Under the pieces are notes generated by a model. The model ran no database searches. It was not told the origin of the DNA and saw nothing but the letters and a program-made list of their open reading frames with translations. From Actinomycetes bacterium (GTDB taxonomy: Bacteria; Actinomycetota; Acidimicrobiia; Acidimicrobiales; Ilumatobacteraceae), in contig JANYKS010000084.1 of NCBI GenBank assembly GCA_025358125.1, positions 1 through 61,372 of the forward strand: a stretch of DNA of 61,372 nt, in the 5' to 3' direction. Both the position numbers and the translations under genes were made by a program. The stretch's first letter is position 1. Each line of letters begins with the position of its first letter. Of the stretch, positions 16,848 through 25,560 are shown piece after piece.

Positions 16848-17633
16848 ATGAGCACGCCGGCGCCGCTGCGGATCCTCGAATGGAACGTCGCCGTCTACCG
16901 GCGCGTCTGGCGTTCCAGCCTGCTCACGTCGTTCCTGCAGCCGATCCTGTACCTGCTCGCGATGGGCCTCGGGGTCGGGGCGCTGGTCAATCGCAACACC
17001 GGCAGCGGGCACATCCTCGGTGGCGTTTCGTACATCGCGTTCGTCGCGCCCGGGCTGCTGGCGACGACAGCGATGATGGTCGGCGCGATCGAGAGCCTGT
17101 GGCCTGTCTATGACGCGCTCAAGTGGGGCCGCCAGTACGAGGCGATGTCGGCGACCCCGCTGGAGCCGGGCGACATCGTTGCCGCGCATGCGTTGTGGAT
17201 GCTGTTTCGCACCGGCATTGCTGCTGCCACGGTCGCGGCCGTGATGGCGCTGTTCCCCGACGTGCGGTCGTTGGGTCTGATCGCCGCGGTGCCGGCCGCG
17301 ATGCTGAGCGGAATCGCGTTCGCGATGCCACTCGGCGCATGGGCGATCACCCGCGATCGCGAGATGAGCTTCCCGCTGATCCAGCGCTTCGTCATCGTTC
17401 CGCTGTTCCTCTTCGGCGGCGCGTTCTTCCCGCTGTCACAGCTGCCGCTCCTGATCCGCTACATCGGCTATTCAACACCGCTGTGGCACGGGGTCCAGCT
17501 GTGCCGGTCGTTGACGAATGGCACCTCGCTGAGCGCGCTCGCGGCGCTCGGCCACATCGGCTATCTCGTGATCTGGGCACTCGCCGGCGGCCTGCTGATG
17601 CGTCGGTTCGCGAAAAGGCGGTTGTTCGCATGA
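16848..17633 (+). CDS. ABC-2 type permease, first subunit (DrrB/NodJ-like)
   Basis: A 261-residue membrane protein with six hydrophobic helices. The start LRILEWNVAVYRRVWRSSL is a cytoplasmic lead into the first helix, and the sequence FLQPILYLLAMGLGVGALV is the NodJ-type first helix. FGGAFFPLSQLPLLIRYIGY is the conserved region before the last helices of ABC-2 permeases. It begins 7 bases after the ATPase gene and overlaps the second permease by 4 bases. The two permeases share a common plan and probably form a heterodimer. Confidence 0.87.
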   Translation: MSTPAPLRILEWNVAVYRRVWRSSLLTSFLQPILYLLAMGLGVGALVNRNTGSGHILGGVSYIAFVAPGLLATTAMMVGAIESLWPVYDALKWGRQYEAMSATPLEPGDIVAAHALWMLFRTGIAAATVAAVMALFPDVRSLGLIAAVPAAMLSGIAFAMPLGAWAITRDREMSFPLIQRFVIVPLFLFGGAFFPLSQLPLLIRYIGYSTPLWHGVQLCRSLTNGTSLSALAALGHIGYLVIWALAGGLLMRRFAKRRLFA

Positions 17634-18433
17634 ACAGCATGCCGCTCCTTCGCATCGTGCCACCCGTCGTGCGGATCGCCCGCCGCCCGCAGCGGATGGT
17701 CGAGCGCCAACTGATGTGCTATCGCCGCACGTGGCCGATCCTGCTCTCCGGTTTCTTCGAGCCATTGTTCTATCTGCTCTCGATCCGCGTCGGCCTCGGC
17801 AAACTCGTCGGCGACGTGAAGGTCGGCGGCCGCATCCTCGGCTACGCCGAGTTCGTCGCACCCGCGATGATGGCGTCGAGCGCGATGAACGGCGCCGTCT
17901 ACGACAGCACGATGAACGTGTTCCACAAGCTGAAGTACGCGCGGGTCTACGACGCCGTGCTCGCGACCCCGATGGGCATCGGCGATGTCGCCCTCGGCGA
18001 GATCACGTGGGCGCTGATCCGCGGCCTGCTGTACTCATGTGCTTTCCTGCTGACGATGATCGTGCTCGGGTTGGCGAGTTCGCCGTGGATCGTGCTGTCA
18101 CTGCCGATCTGCGTGCTCATCGGCTTCGCGTTCGCGGCAGTGGGGATGGCTTCGACCACCTACATGCGCGGCTGGACCGACTTCGAGTTCGTGCCGACAG
18201 CCACGATGCCACTCTTCCTTTTCTCGGCCACGTTCTACCCGATCAGTTCCTACGGAAGCTGGGCGTGGGTGGTGCAACTCTCACCGCTGTACCACGGTGT
18301 CGCCCTCGTCCGTGCCGCAAATGCCGGCCAGTCGTCGTGGGGGAATGTCGGACACGTCGGATTCCTCCTTACGATGGCATTCGCAGGTTTGTGGGTCGTG
18401 TCCCGCCGGCTGCAGTCACTCCTCGTGAAATAG
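17630..18433 (+). CDS. ABC-2 type permease, second subunit
   Basis: A 267-residue six-helix protein related to the previous one. The segment GFFEPLFYLLSIRVGLGKLV matches the first-helix region of its neighbour, and FLFSATFYPISSYG the late conserved segment. EFVAPAMMASSAMNGAVYDS is the second helix. The ATG at 17630 overlaps the stop of the first permease. Having two different permeases in tandem with one ATPase is a usual arrangement in actinobacterial exporters. The substrate is unknown. Confidence 0.87.
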   Translation: MNSMPLLRIVPPVVRIARRPQRMVERQLMCYRRTWPILLSGFFEPLFYLLSIRVGLGKLVGDVKVGGRILGYAEFVAPAMMASSAMNGAVYDSTMNVFHKLKYARVYDAVLATPMGIGDVALGEITWALIRGLLYSCAFLLTMIVLGLASSPWIVLSLPICVLIGFAFAAVGMASTTYMRGWTDFEFVPTATMPLFLFSATFYPISSYGSWAWVVQLSPLYHGVALVRAANAGQSSWGNVGHVGFLLTMAFAGLWVVSRRLQSLLVK

Positions 18434-18436
18434 CCC

Positions 18437-19087
18437 ATGACCTCACCTTTCGACACTGTCATCTTCGACCTCGACGGCACCATCTCGGATTCCGCTCCGG
18501 GCATCCTCGCGTCGCTCGACCATGCCTTCAACGAGACCGGATTCGCGCCGCCGCCAGATCTCGTCCGCTTCATCGGGCCGCCGTTCGAGACCGCGTTCCG
18601 ATCGGAGGGCTTCACGCCGGAGGAGATCAAGGTGCTGATCGCCACGTATCGCGATCACTACTGGGAGATCGGTGCGTTCCTGAACACGGTGTATCCCGGC
18701 ATGGAGCAGGTGCTCGACGGTCTCGCCGCCGAGGGTTTCCGGCTCGCCATCGCGACGTCCAAGCCCGAGGAGACCGCGCTGCGGATTCTCGAACACTTCG
18801 ACTACATCGACCGGTTCGAGGTGATCGGCGGCGCAACGTACGATTCGGTCCGCAATACCAAGAGCGCCGTTCTCGACTACACGCTCGATCGGCTCGGCCC
18901 GTCGAACCCGGTGATGATCGGCGACCGTTACCACGATGTCGAGGGGGCCGCCGCGCACGACATCGACTGCGTCGGTGTGCGCTGGGGATACTCGGCCAAG
19001 GATGAACTCGAACGCGCCGGTGCACGGTGGATCATCGACGAGCCGGGCCGGATCTTCGACATCGTCCGCGGGCAGGTGATCCTGTGA
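18437..19087 (+). CDS. HAD hydrolase, phosphoglycolate phosphatase-like
   Basis: A 216-residue HAD-superfamily phosphatase with a helical cap. Motif I DLDGTISDS (11-19) contains the two catalytic aspartates, motif II is AIATSKPEE, motif III Lys is in NTKSAVLD and motif IV MIGDRYHDVEGA gives the metal-binding acids. The sequence resembles PgmB/Gph enzymes that clear phosphoglycolate or other small phosphates; real substrates in the family vary widely. It starts 3 bases after the permease and overlaps the prfC GTG by 4 bases. Confidence 0.87.
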   Translation: MTSPFDTVIFDLDGTISDSAPGILASLDHAFNETGFAPPPDLVRFIGPPFETAFRSEGFTPEEIKVLIATYRDHYWEIGAFLNTVYPGMEQVLDGLAAEGFRLAIATSKPEETALRILEHFDYIDRFEVIGGATYDSVRNTKSAVLDYTLDRLGPSNPVMIGDRYHDVEGAAAHDIDCVGVRWGYSAKDELERAGARWIIDEPGRIFDIVRGQVIL

Positions 19088-20658
19088 ACAGTTCCGTGAC
19101 GGCGCAAGCCGAACGGCGGCGCACGTTCGCGATCATCAGCCACCCGGATGCCGGCAAGACCACGCTGACGGAGAAGTTCCTGCTCTACGCGGGCGCCGTC
19201 GTCGAGGCCGGCTCGGTCAAGGCCAAGGGCCAGAACCGCAGCGCCACCAGCGACTGGATGGAACTCGAGCAGAAACGAGGCATCTCGATCACCTCCGCGG
19301 TGATGCAGTTCGATTATCGCGGCCACACGATCAACCTGCTCGACACCCCTGGCCACCGGGACTTCAGCGAGGACACCTACCGGGTGCTCGCCGCCGTCGA
19401 CGCGGTCGTCATGGTGTTGGACTCTGCCAAGGGCATCGAGCCGCAGACCTTGAAGCTGTTCGAGGTGTGCCGGGCGCGCCGGCTGCCGGTGTTGACGTTC
19501 CTCAACAAGTTCGACCGCCCGGGCCTCGATCCGCTCGAACTGCTCGACGAGATCGAGTCCAAGATCAACCTCCGCCCGACGCCGGTGACGTGGCCGGTCG
19601 GCGACGCGAACGACTTCCACGGTGTCATCGACCGCAGGCGTAAGAAGTTCATCCGCTTCACCCGCGTCGCCCGCGGCAGCACCATCGCGCCGGAGGAGGA
19701 GCTGTCGTTCGAGCAGGCGGCCGCCGACGAGGGCATTCTCTGGCAGCGCGCGATCGACGGCTGCGGGCTACTCGACGCGGTCGGCGCGGACCTCGACATG
19801 CAGTCGTTCCTGGCCGGTGAGTCGACACCGTTGTTCGTCGGTTCGGCGCTGACCGATTTCGGGGTGCGCGCGTTGCTCGACGCGGTGGTCGATCTCGTGC
19901 CGCCGCCACCGCCGCGTCCCGACATCGCCGGTGTGCGTCGCCCGATCGACGCGCCGTGCTCGGCGTTCGTGTTCAAAGTCCAGGCCAACATGGACAGGTC
20001 GCACCGCGACCGGATCGCGTTCGTGCGCATCTGTAGTGGCAAGTTCGAGCGCGGGATGACGATGACCGTCTCCCGCACCGGCAAGCCGTTCGCGACCAAG
20101 TACGCGTCGACGGTGTTCGGCGCCGAGCGGAGCACCGTCGACGAGGCATACCCCGGCGACGTCGTCGGCCTCGTCAACGCGAACGGGCTGCAACTCGGTG
20201 ACACGTTGTACGACGACGTGCCGGTCACGTTTCCCGGCATCCCCCGCTTCGCCCCCGAACTGTTCACGAACGCTCGGCCCAAGGACACCAACCGGGTCAA
20301 GCAATTCCGCCGCGGGATCGAGGTGCTCGAGGAGGAGGGCGTCGTGCAAGTGCTCCGCGATCCCGCCATGGGCGACGCGGCCCTTGTGCTCGCGGCCGTC
20401 GGCCAGCTCCAGTTCGAGGTGTTCGCCTATCGGCTCGACAGCGAATTCAACGCACCGGTCGAGTTGACCGGTTCTCCGTATCAGGCGATCCGTGGCACCG
20501 ACGAGGCCAGTGCCGACCGGCTCCGCGAGATCGGCGGGATCCGCATCCTGTGCCGCGCCGACGGCTCGCTGGTCGCGCTGTTCGAGAACATCTACCGGCT
20601 CCAGCGGCTGTTGAACGATGAGCCGAAGCTGACCCTGAACTCGCTCAGCGTGGAGTAG
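19084..20658 (+). CDS. prfC: Peptide chain release factor 3
   Basis: A 524-residue translational GTPase. The P-loop HPDAGKTTLTEK is at about 19-30, followed by DWMELEQKRGISITSAVMQF (switch I), DTPGHRDFSED, and NKFDRPG as the G4 element. The length and the C-terminal domains match RF3, which recycles RF1 and RF2 after peptide release. It starts with GTG, overlapping the HAD gene. RF3 is absent from many Actinobacteria, including mycobacteria, so its presence here is informative. An elongation factor is ruled out by the RF3-specific switch region. The gene ends 3 bases before a convergent gene. Confidence 0.92.
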   Translation: MNSSVTAQAERRRTFAIISHPDAGKTTLTEKFLLYAGAVVEAGSVKAKGQNRSATSDWMELEQKRGISITSAVMQFDYRGHTINLLDTPGHRDFSEDTYRVLAAVDAVVMVLDSAKGIEPQTLKLFEVCRARRLPVLTFLNKFDRPGLDPLELLDEIESKINLRPTPVTWPVGDANDFHGVIDRRRKKFIRFTRVARGSTIAPEEELSFEQAAADEGILWQRAIDGCGLLDAVGADLDMQSFLAGESTPLFVGSALTDFGVRALLDAVVDLVPPPPPRPDIAGVRRPIDAPCSAFVFKVQANMDRSHRDRIAFVRICSGKFERGMTMTVSRTGKPFATKYASTVFGAERSTVDEAYPGDVVGLVNANGLQLGDTLYDDVPVTFPGIPRFAPELFTNARPKDTNRVKQFRRGIEVLEEEGVVQVLRDPAMGDAALVLAAVGQLQFEVFAYRLDSEFNAPVELTGSPYQAIRGTDEASADRLREIGGIRILCRADGSLVALFENIYRLQRLLNDEPKLTLNSLSVE

Positions 20659-20661
20659 ACG

Positions 20662-21882
20662 TCAGGACTCGCGCTGCAGGTGGCGCATCGCGACGCCGGT
20701 GTACAGCGCCATGCCCGGCACCATCGCCTGCTCGTCGAAATAGACCCGGTTGCTGTGATTCGCCGAGGCAGTCCTCGGGTTGCGTTCGGCTGGCGTGGCG
20801 CCGAGGAACATCATCGAGCCGGGCACGGCTTCGAGCACGTAGCTGAAGTCCTCTGCGCCCATTGCCGGATGCGGCATCTGCAGGACATGGTCGGCGCCGA
20901 TGATCTCACCGGCGACACCCGTCGCGAATGCAGCAAAACCGTTGTGGTTCGACGTGACCGGATAGCCGAGCGTGATTGCGATGTCAACCGATGCGCCGTG
21001 CGCGGATGCGATGCCGTCGGCGACGCGTCGGATCCCTTCGTGCACCTTGCTACGAGTCGCCGCGCTGACCGCGCGGACAGTGCCCTCGATCTGGGCATTC
21101 TCGGGGATCACGTTGTGCGTCGTGCCGGCGGTGATCCGCCCGACGGTGATGATCGTCGGGTCGAAGACGTCGATGCTCCTGGTCACCATCATCTGCATCG
21201 CCTGCACTATCTCGCACGCAATCGGGATGGGGTCGAGCGCGCGGTGTGGTTCGCTGGCGTGCCCGCCGCGGCCGTGCACGGTGATCAGCAGGTGATCGCT
21301 CGATGCCATCAGCGCGCCACCACGGGTGGTCGCGGTCCCCGTCGGGAGCGAAGATGTGATGTGCAGTGCGAACGCACCGGTCACCGGCGATGGCGTGCCG
21401 TCGGCGAAGGGCGCGAGATCGAGCAGACCTTCGTCGAGCATGTACCGCGCCCCGTAGTGGCCCTCCTCGCCTGGCTGGAACATGAACAGCACCCTGCCGG
21501 CCAGCTCGCTGCGGTGGCTGGACAGCATCCTCGCCGCGCCGACGAGCATTGCCGTGTGGGTGTCATGACCGCACGCATGCATCGTGTTCTCGACCTTGGA
21601 CGAGAAGTCGAGGCCGGTGTCTTCGGGCATCGGGAGGGCATCCATGTCGCCGCGCAGCAGGATGGTCGGACCTGGACTGTCGCCGGTCAGCACAGCCGCG
21701 ATACCCGATGTCGACGAGTGCAGGGTGATGTCGAGCGGCAGGCCCTCGAGCGCCTCGAGCACCGCGTCGCGGGTGATCGGCAGGTGGTTGCCGGTCTCTG
21801 GCCACTCGTGCAACCGGCGACGCAGATCGACCGCGGCCGCGATCTGGTCGTTTGCTTCTTCGGCCAGCGTCGAGATGGTCAT
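20662..21882 (-). CDS. M20-family amidohydrolase (hippurate hydrolase/IAA-amino acid hydrolase type)
   Basis: A 406-residue metallopeptidase-like amidohydrolase. Metal ligands are visible in LLRGDMDALPM, HACGHDTHTAM and FQPGEEGHYGA, followed by the dimerisation domain (GRGGHASEPH, IPENAQIEGTVR) and the last metal motif region PHPAMGAEDFSYV. The family removes an acyl group from N-acyl amino acids or amino acid conjugates. The gene lies between prfC and the ABC1 kinase, 13 bases from the latter's stop on the same strand. The exact substrate is not predictable. Confidence 0.88.
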   Translation of the reverse strand: MTISTLAEEANDQIAAAVDLRRRLHEWPETGNHLPITRDAVLEALEGLPLDITLHSSTSGIAAVLTGDSPGPTILLRGDMDALPMPEDTGLDFSSKVENTMHACGHDTHTAMLVGAARMLSSHRSELAGRVLFMFQPGEEGHYGARYMLDEGLLDLAPFADGTPSPVTGAFALHITSSLPTGTATTRGGALMASSDHLLITVHGRGGHASEPHRALDPIPIACEIVQAMQMMVTRSIDVFDPTIITVGRITAGTTHNVIPENAQIEGTVRAVSAATRSKVHEGIRRVADGIASAHGASVDIAITLGYPVTSNHNGFAAFATGVAGEIIGADHVLQMPHPAMGAEDFSYVLEAVPGSMMFLGATPAERNPRTASANHSNRVYFDEQAMVPGMALYTGVAMRHLQRES

Positions 21883-21895
21883 GTACGCATGCTAA

Positions 21896-23320
21896 TTACG
21901 TGCCCCCGACTCCTGGTGCGTCGTCAAGGTCATCGGGAGAGGCTGCGAGCTTGGGCAGCCAGGCGGCGAACGCACCGAGCATCTGGTAGCCGGGGTCGAG
22001 CCGCGCCGCGAGCCCTTCGCACATCAGGAGCGTCTTGGTCAAGAGGGCGAGTTCGGGGGGCAGGCGCAGATGGTGGATCCGGGCCACGGTGAGGTGATCC
22101 TGCAGCAACGCGCCGAACCTCAGGGTACCGAGGGGCTGCTCCAGATAGCGTCGCATCAGCGAGCGGAGATCGCGCCTCAGAGCTTCACGATCAGTGCGCT
22201 CGGCGGCTATTCCAAGCTGGATGAAGCGGTCGACGACGCCGTCGATGTTGTCGCTCACCATCGCGGACAAGAGTCCGGCGAGCGTCTGACGCAGTTGTGG
22301 TGTGAGTTCTCCAACCATCCCGAAATCGATCAGCCCGATGCGGCCGTTCTCGTCGACCAGGATGTTCCCTGGATGCGGATCGGCGTGGAAGAAGCCGTCG
22401 TTGAAGACCATCTGGAGGAACAGGTCGGTAACCCTGGCTGCGATGTCCTGAGGCGAAACGCCTGCTGCGCGAAGAGCTTCCAAGTCGTCGACTCGGGCCC
22501 CGCGCACGAAGTCGAGCGTGATGACGGAGCCGGTAGATACCTCATCGTAGATCTTTGGGACAACGACCGAGGGTGTGCCAGCGAGGTTGTGCGCGAAGCG
22601 GGCGGCGTTGATCGCCTCCACCGTGTAGTCGAGCTCTCGGCGGAGCATCGATCCGAACTCGTCGACCAGCACCGAAAGGCCGATTCGGCGCGCCGGACGC
22701 CACCACCGATCGAGGCGATGGGCCAGTCGGGCGAGAACGAAGAGGTCGATCTCGACCTGCTCCACGACACCCGAGCGTCGAACCTTGACGACCACCTCGG
22801 TGCCATCGCAGAGTCGAGCGCAATACGCCTGCCCGATCGAGGCCGCGGCAATCGGCGTCCGTCCGAACTCGGCGAAGTCATCGTGCAAGGGACGAGCGAG
22901 CTGCCGCTCGACCTCGTCGAGAGCGTTCCACGAGTGGTTGAGTGGCGCAGCATCTTGGAGGTGTGCCAGCTCGGACCGGTACCTCTCGCCGAGGAGATCG
23001 GCCCTGGCCGACAGGATCTGGCCGATCTTGATGTACGTCGCGCCGAGATCCTCGAAGAGCATCCGCAGGTGCTCGTGCCCCTCGTACGGCTCATCGCGAA
23101 TCTCATGGTGGAACCAGCCGCGATGGAACGGGACGAGGCGACCGATCCCCGCCTTTCCGATCAGCATACCCAGGCCGTGGCGCGTCACGATCCGCGCGAT
23201 CTGTACTCGCCGGATCCACAACCGACGCCGAGAGAAGCGGACGCGACCAAGGCCGTGCCGCGTCGAACTCGACGATGACTGACCTCGACGCGGTCCGCTC
23301 GCTGCCGACAGACGCGTCAT
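21896..23320 (-). CDS. ABC1/UbiB-family atypical kinase
   Basis: A 474-residue UbiB/ADCK-like protein. The diagnostic KxGQ motif is YIKIGQILSARADLL, the Ala-rich nucleotide loop AAASIGQAY replaces a Gly-rich loop, and VVVKVRR holds the Lys. FHADPHPGNI is the catalytic loop and LIDFGMVGE the metal Asp. Family members act as ATPases tied to isoprenoid lipid or quinone metabolism. The C-terminal pair of membrane helices of UbiB is not evident; the protein ends in an acidic tail. The ATG at 23320 is preceded by a mini-ORF and a palindrome (separate entries), and the strongest ribosome site belongs to that mini-ORF. Confidence 0.87.
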   Translation of the reverse strand: MTRLSAASGPRRGQSSSSSTRHGLGRVRFSRRRLWIRRVQIARIVTRHGLGMLIGKAGIGRLVPFHRGWFHHEIRDEPYEGHEHLRMLFEDLGATYIKIGQILSARADLLGERYRSELAHLQDAAPLNHSWNALDEVERQLARPLHDDFAEFGRTPIAAASIGQAYCARLCDGTEVVVKVRRSGVVEQVEIDLFVLARLAHRLDRWWRPARRIGLSVLVDEFGSMLRRELDYTVEAINAARFAHNLAGTPSVVVPKIYDEVSTGSVITLDFVRGARVDDLEALRAAGVSPQDIAARVTDLFLQMVFNDGFFHADPHPGNILVDENGRIGLIDFGMVGELTPQLRQTLAGLLSAMVSDNIDGVVDRFIQLGIAAERTDREALRRDLRSLMRRYLEQPLGTLRFGALLQDHLTVARIHHLRLPPELALLTKTLLMCEGLAARLDPGYQMLGAFAAWLPKLAASPDDLDDAPGVGGT

Positions 23321-23340
23321 CCTGGTCCCGCTCCACTCAT
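23317..23340 (-). CDS. Seven-residue leader mini-ORF upstream of the ABC1 kinase
   Basis: Reading on the minus strand, GGAGGAGG (23354-23347) lies 6 bases before an ATG at 23340. That ATG opens the peptide MSGAGPG and ends at TGA (23319-23317), overlapping the ATG of the ABC1 gene as ATGA. The kinase start itself is 26 bases from the ribosome site, too far for direct use. The geometry suggests ribosomes load on the mini-ORF and reinitiate on the kinase, i.e. translational coupling. Too short for homology tests. Confidence 0.5.
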   Translation of the reverse strand: MSGAGPG

Positions 23341-23354
23341 ACCAAGCCTCCTCC

Positions 23355-23371
23355 TACGACAGTATGTCGTA
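23355..23371. promoter_or_regulatory. Perfect palindrome, putative operator of the ABC1 kinase
   Basis: TACGACA at 23355-23361 is the exact inverse of TGTCGTA at 23365-23371, with a 3-base centre (GTA). On the minus strand TATACT (23376-23371), a good -10-like hexamer, touches the palindrome, which would put the palindrome at the transcription start, an efficient place for a repressor. The half-site looks like those of winged-helix BlaI/MecI/CopY repressors; this is an inference. No such regulator gene is in the window. Confidence 0.5.
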
Positions 23372-23517
23372 GTATATCGGCCGTGCCGCATCTGCCAGAT
23401 GCTGGCGAGGGAGTGGGGAGTTTGTGCACCTGGATCGACGAGTCGATCTCGAACCAGCAGCGCGAGCCCGTCACCCGACGGGATGACATGATCAACGGGC
23501 GTTGTCGACAGTCACCG

Positions 23518-24060
23518 TCACGATAAAGGCCGCTCGGCGCGTAGCAGCACCGCAAGGGAGCTGAGCGCCGTACGAATGATCGACTTCGCCGTTCCTTCGG
23601 GAATGCCCATCTCGATCGCGGCAGCACGGTAGGTCAGACCACCAAAGAAGGTGAGTTCGATGGCTCTTCGCTGTCGAACCGGCAGTCCGCTCAGAGCATC
23701 TCTTACTCTCTGCTGAAGCCCGCTCACATCTGCCGACGGATCGTCATGGCAGACCTCCGACGATGCGTAGGCGACTTCTCTTTTCTGACGGGCGACGTTG
23801 CGGCGCACCTCATCGACAGCTCGCCCCCGGGCGTTCATCAAGAGCCACGAGGACAAGCTGCCCCGCACAGGATCGAAGGTCGCAGATTCGGCCCACAGGC
23901 GATGAAAGACGGTCTGGACGACGTCCTCGGCAACCCCCCGGTCGCGCGTGACCCGAAGCGCAGTCTGGAACACGTTCGAGGAGTGACGGGCGAACGCATC
24001 GCTGAGAGCTGCGGAGTTCTGCCGGTCCAGAGCCCCAGTACCTATCTCTTGCAAAATCAT
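23518..24060 (-). CDS. RNA polymerase sigma factor, ECF-like (sigma-70 family)
   Basis: A 180-residue sigma factor containing only regions 2 and 4. Region 2 runs over VFQTALRVTRDRGVAEDVVQ and HRLWAESATFDPVRGSLSSW, with the DEVRRN stretch as the -10 recognition helix; region 4 is LPVRQRRAIELTFFGGLTY and the helix-turn-helix AAAIEMGIPEGTAKSIIRTA. The SigK/SigL/SigM-like group fits best. ATG 24060 is used because GGAGGA lies upstream; an in-frame GTG at 24090 would add 10 residues. No anti-sigma gene is next to it. The upstream neighbour is a PP2C phosphatase of the RsbU type, so both may belong to one stress-signalling unit. Confidence 0.86.
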   Translation of the reverse strand: MILQEIGTGALDRQNSAALSDAFARHSSNVFQTALRVTRDRGVAEDVVQTVFHRLWAESATFDPVRGSLSSWLLMNARGRAVDEVRRNVARQKREVAYASSEVCHDDPSADVSGLQQRVRDALSGLPVRQRRAIELTFFGGLTYRAAAIEMGIPEGTAKSIIRTALSSLAVLLRAERPLS

Positions 24061-24224
24061 TCCTGCCGATCCTCCTCGACCGTCGAACACGTCCCTCTCA
24101 GCAGGTCATGTACCCGGAGGGCGACGCCACCAAACACGGTCTCCGAACGACACGCTCGGCGCCGAACCCCTCGAACGGGATCGGAGCAGGTCACGTTCTG
24201 CCGGCAAGTCCGATCGAACAGTAC

Positions 24225-25469
24225 TCAGCTCACGCGGTTTCGGGGTGGCCCGACTGCTTCGGTTTGGGGTCGGCCCTTGTAGTCGATGAGGAGCAGTGAG
24301 GCATCGTCGGCGAGTGGGCCGTTGACGTGGGTCAGCACGTCGTTGGCGAGTTGCCTCACGGTTTCGGCGGCACTCATCTCCTTGGTTGTGGCGGTGATGA
24401 GTCTGGCCAGGAGCGAGTCGGATCCGAACTGGACACCCCCTACCGGACGGGACTCGATGACGCCGTCGGTGTGGAACAGAATCCGGTCGTCTGGCTCGAG
24501 TTGGTCGACGGCGACCTCGGCGATGGCGCCGCCAAGACCCATCGGCATCGAGGCTCGACAGGTCAATTCGCTGGCGATGCCGTCACGGATCCGAATTGGA
24601 AGTGGGTGCCCGGCGTTGATCCAGTACATCGTTCCGGTCGTCACGTCGATCGACGCGACCTGGCCCGTCACGAAGTTGCTGTTCCCGAATTGGGATGCGA
24701 TGACGGTGCCGGTGTCGAGATAAGCGGTTTCCAGGCTGTGGCCCTGGCGGCGGGCGTTGCGCAGACTGTTGATCGCAGAGGTGGACATCAACATCGCCGC
24801 CATGCCGTGCCCGACGGCGTCGATCACGGCGATGTGCACCGTGTGGTGGTTCAGTGCATAGTCGAACGAATCGCCACCGGCCTCGTATGCAGGTTCGAGA
24901 ATCCCGCTGATCGAGATATGGGAGGTCTCACAACTCAGCGGAGGAAGCAGCCCCCACTGCATCTCCGCAGTCCTGGACAGTGGTCTCGCTCTGCGGCAGC
25001 GTTCGATGAGGTCGCTGAAGCGCCGCTGGCTGGTCAGGACGAGGCCAACGACCCTGGTCACACGTTCGAGCCTTCGGAACTCGGCTCTGGTGGTTGCGTC
25101 GGCAACGATTTCGAGAACGCCGGTACGGTCGGAGCCGTCGGCCAGCGGCATCCACACCGTTCCGGGATGGTCGGGGTCGATGACGGGTCTCTGGTCGATG
25201 AAGGCTCTGCCGGCCGATGTGCTCGCGAGTGGCAAAGCATTGCCGTCAGGACCATCGACACCGACCCGTTGGAGCCACGTCAATCCGTAGTCGGCGACGT
25301 AGAGCGAGGCTGATCGGGCACCCGCGGTGGCCGCAACGAGCGACATCAGGTTGACAACGTCGCAGGCCTCGATCGTGATGGTGGCGTCGATGAACCCCTC
25401 GAAGTCGTCGAGGGAACCGGGAGTCGGTGTGAGCGGCGAGTCGCGTTCGTGAGTGGCGTTGCTGTCCAT
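24225..25469 (-). CDS. GAF-PP2C (SpoIIE/RsbU-type) serine phosphatase
   Basis: A 414-residue protein. Residues about 30-165 have the pattern of a GAF sensor domain (FIDATITIEACDVVNLMSLV, TVWMPLADGS). From about 190 the SpoIIE/RsbU phosphatase domain follows: AYEAGGDSFDYAL is motif 1 with the metal Asp, VIDAVGHGMAAMLMS is motif 2, INAGHPLPIRI and ILFHTDGVIE are later motifs, and LADDASLLLI holds the last metal Asp. RsbU-type enzymes dephosphorylate an anti-anti-sigma factor to release a sigma factor. ATG 25469 has GGAGG close upstream; an in-frame TTG at 25502 is unlikely. The sigma gene lies downstream, 164 bases away. Confidence 0.87.
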   Translation of the reverse strand: MDSNATHERDSPLTPTPGSLDDFEGFIDATITIEACDVVNLMSLVAATAGARSASLYVADYGLTWLQRVGVDGPDGNALPLASTSAGRAFIDQRPVIDPDHPGTVWMPLADGSDRTGVLEIVADATTRAEFRRLERVTRVVGLVLTSQRRFSDLIERCRRARPLSRTAEMQWGLLPPLSCETSHISISGILEPAYEAGGDSFDYALNHHTVHIAVIDAVGHGMAAMLMSTSAINSLRNARRQGHSLETAYLDTGTVIASQFGNSNFVTGQVASIDVTTGTMYWINAGHPLPIRIRDGIASELTCRASMPMGLGGAIAEVAVDQLEPDDRILFHTDGVIESRPVGGVQFGSDSLLARLITATTKEMSAAETVRQLANDVLTHVNGPLADDASLLLIDYKGRPQTEAVGPPRNRVS

Positions 25470-25560
25470 ATGCCTCCGGAAACAGGATTGGACCAGCAAC
25501 ATATATCGGGCCGGCCGTCGACACGTCGTGCTGGCCGGTGTGAAGACCTACGATCACCGG

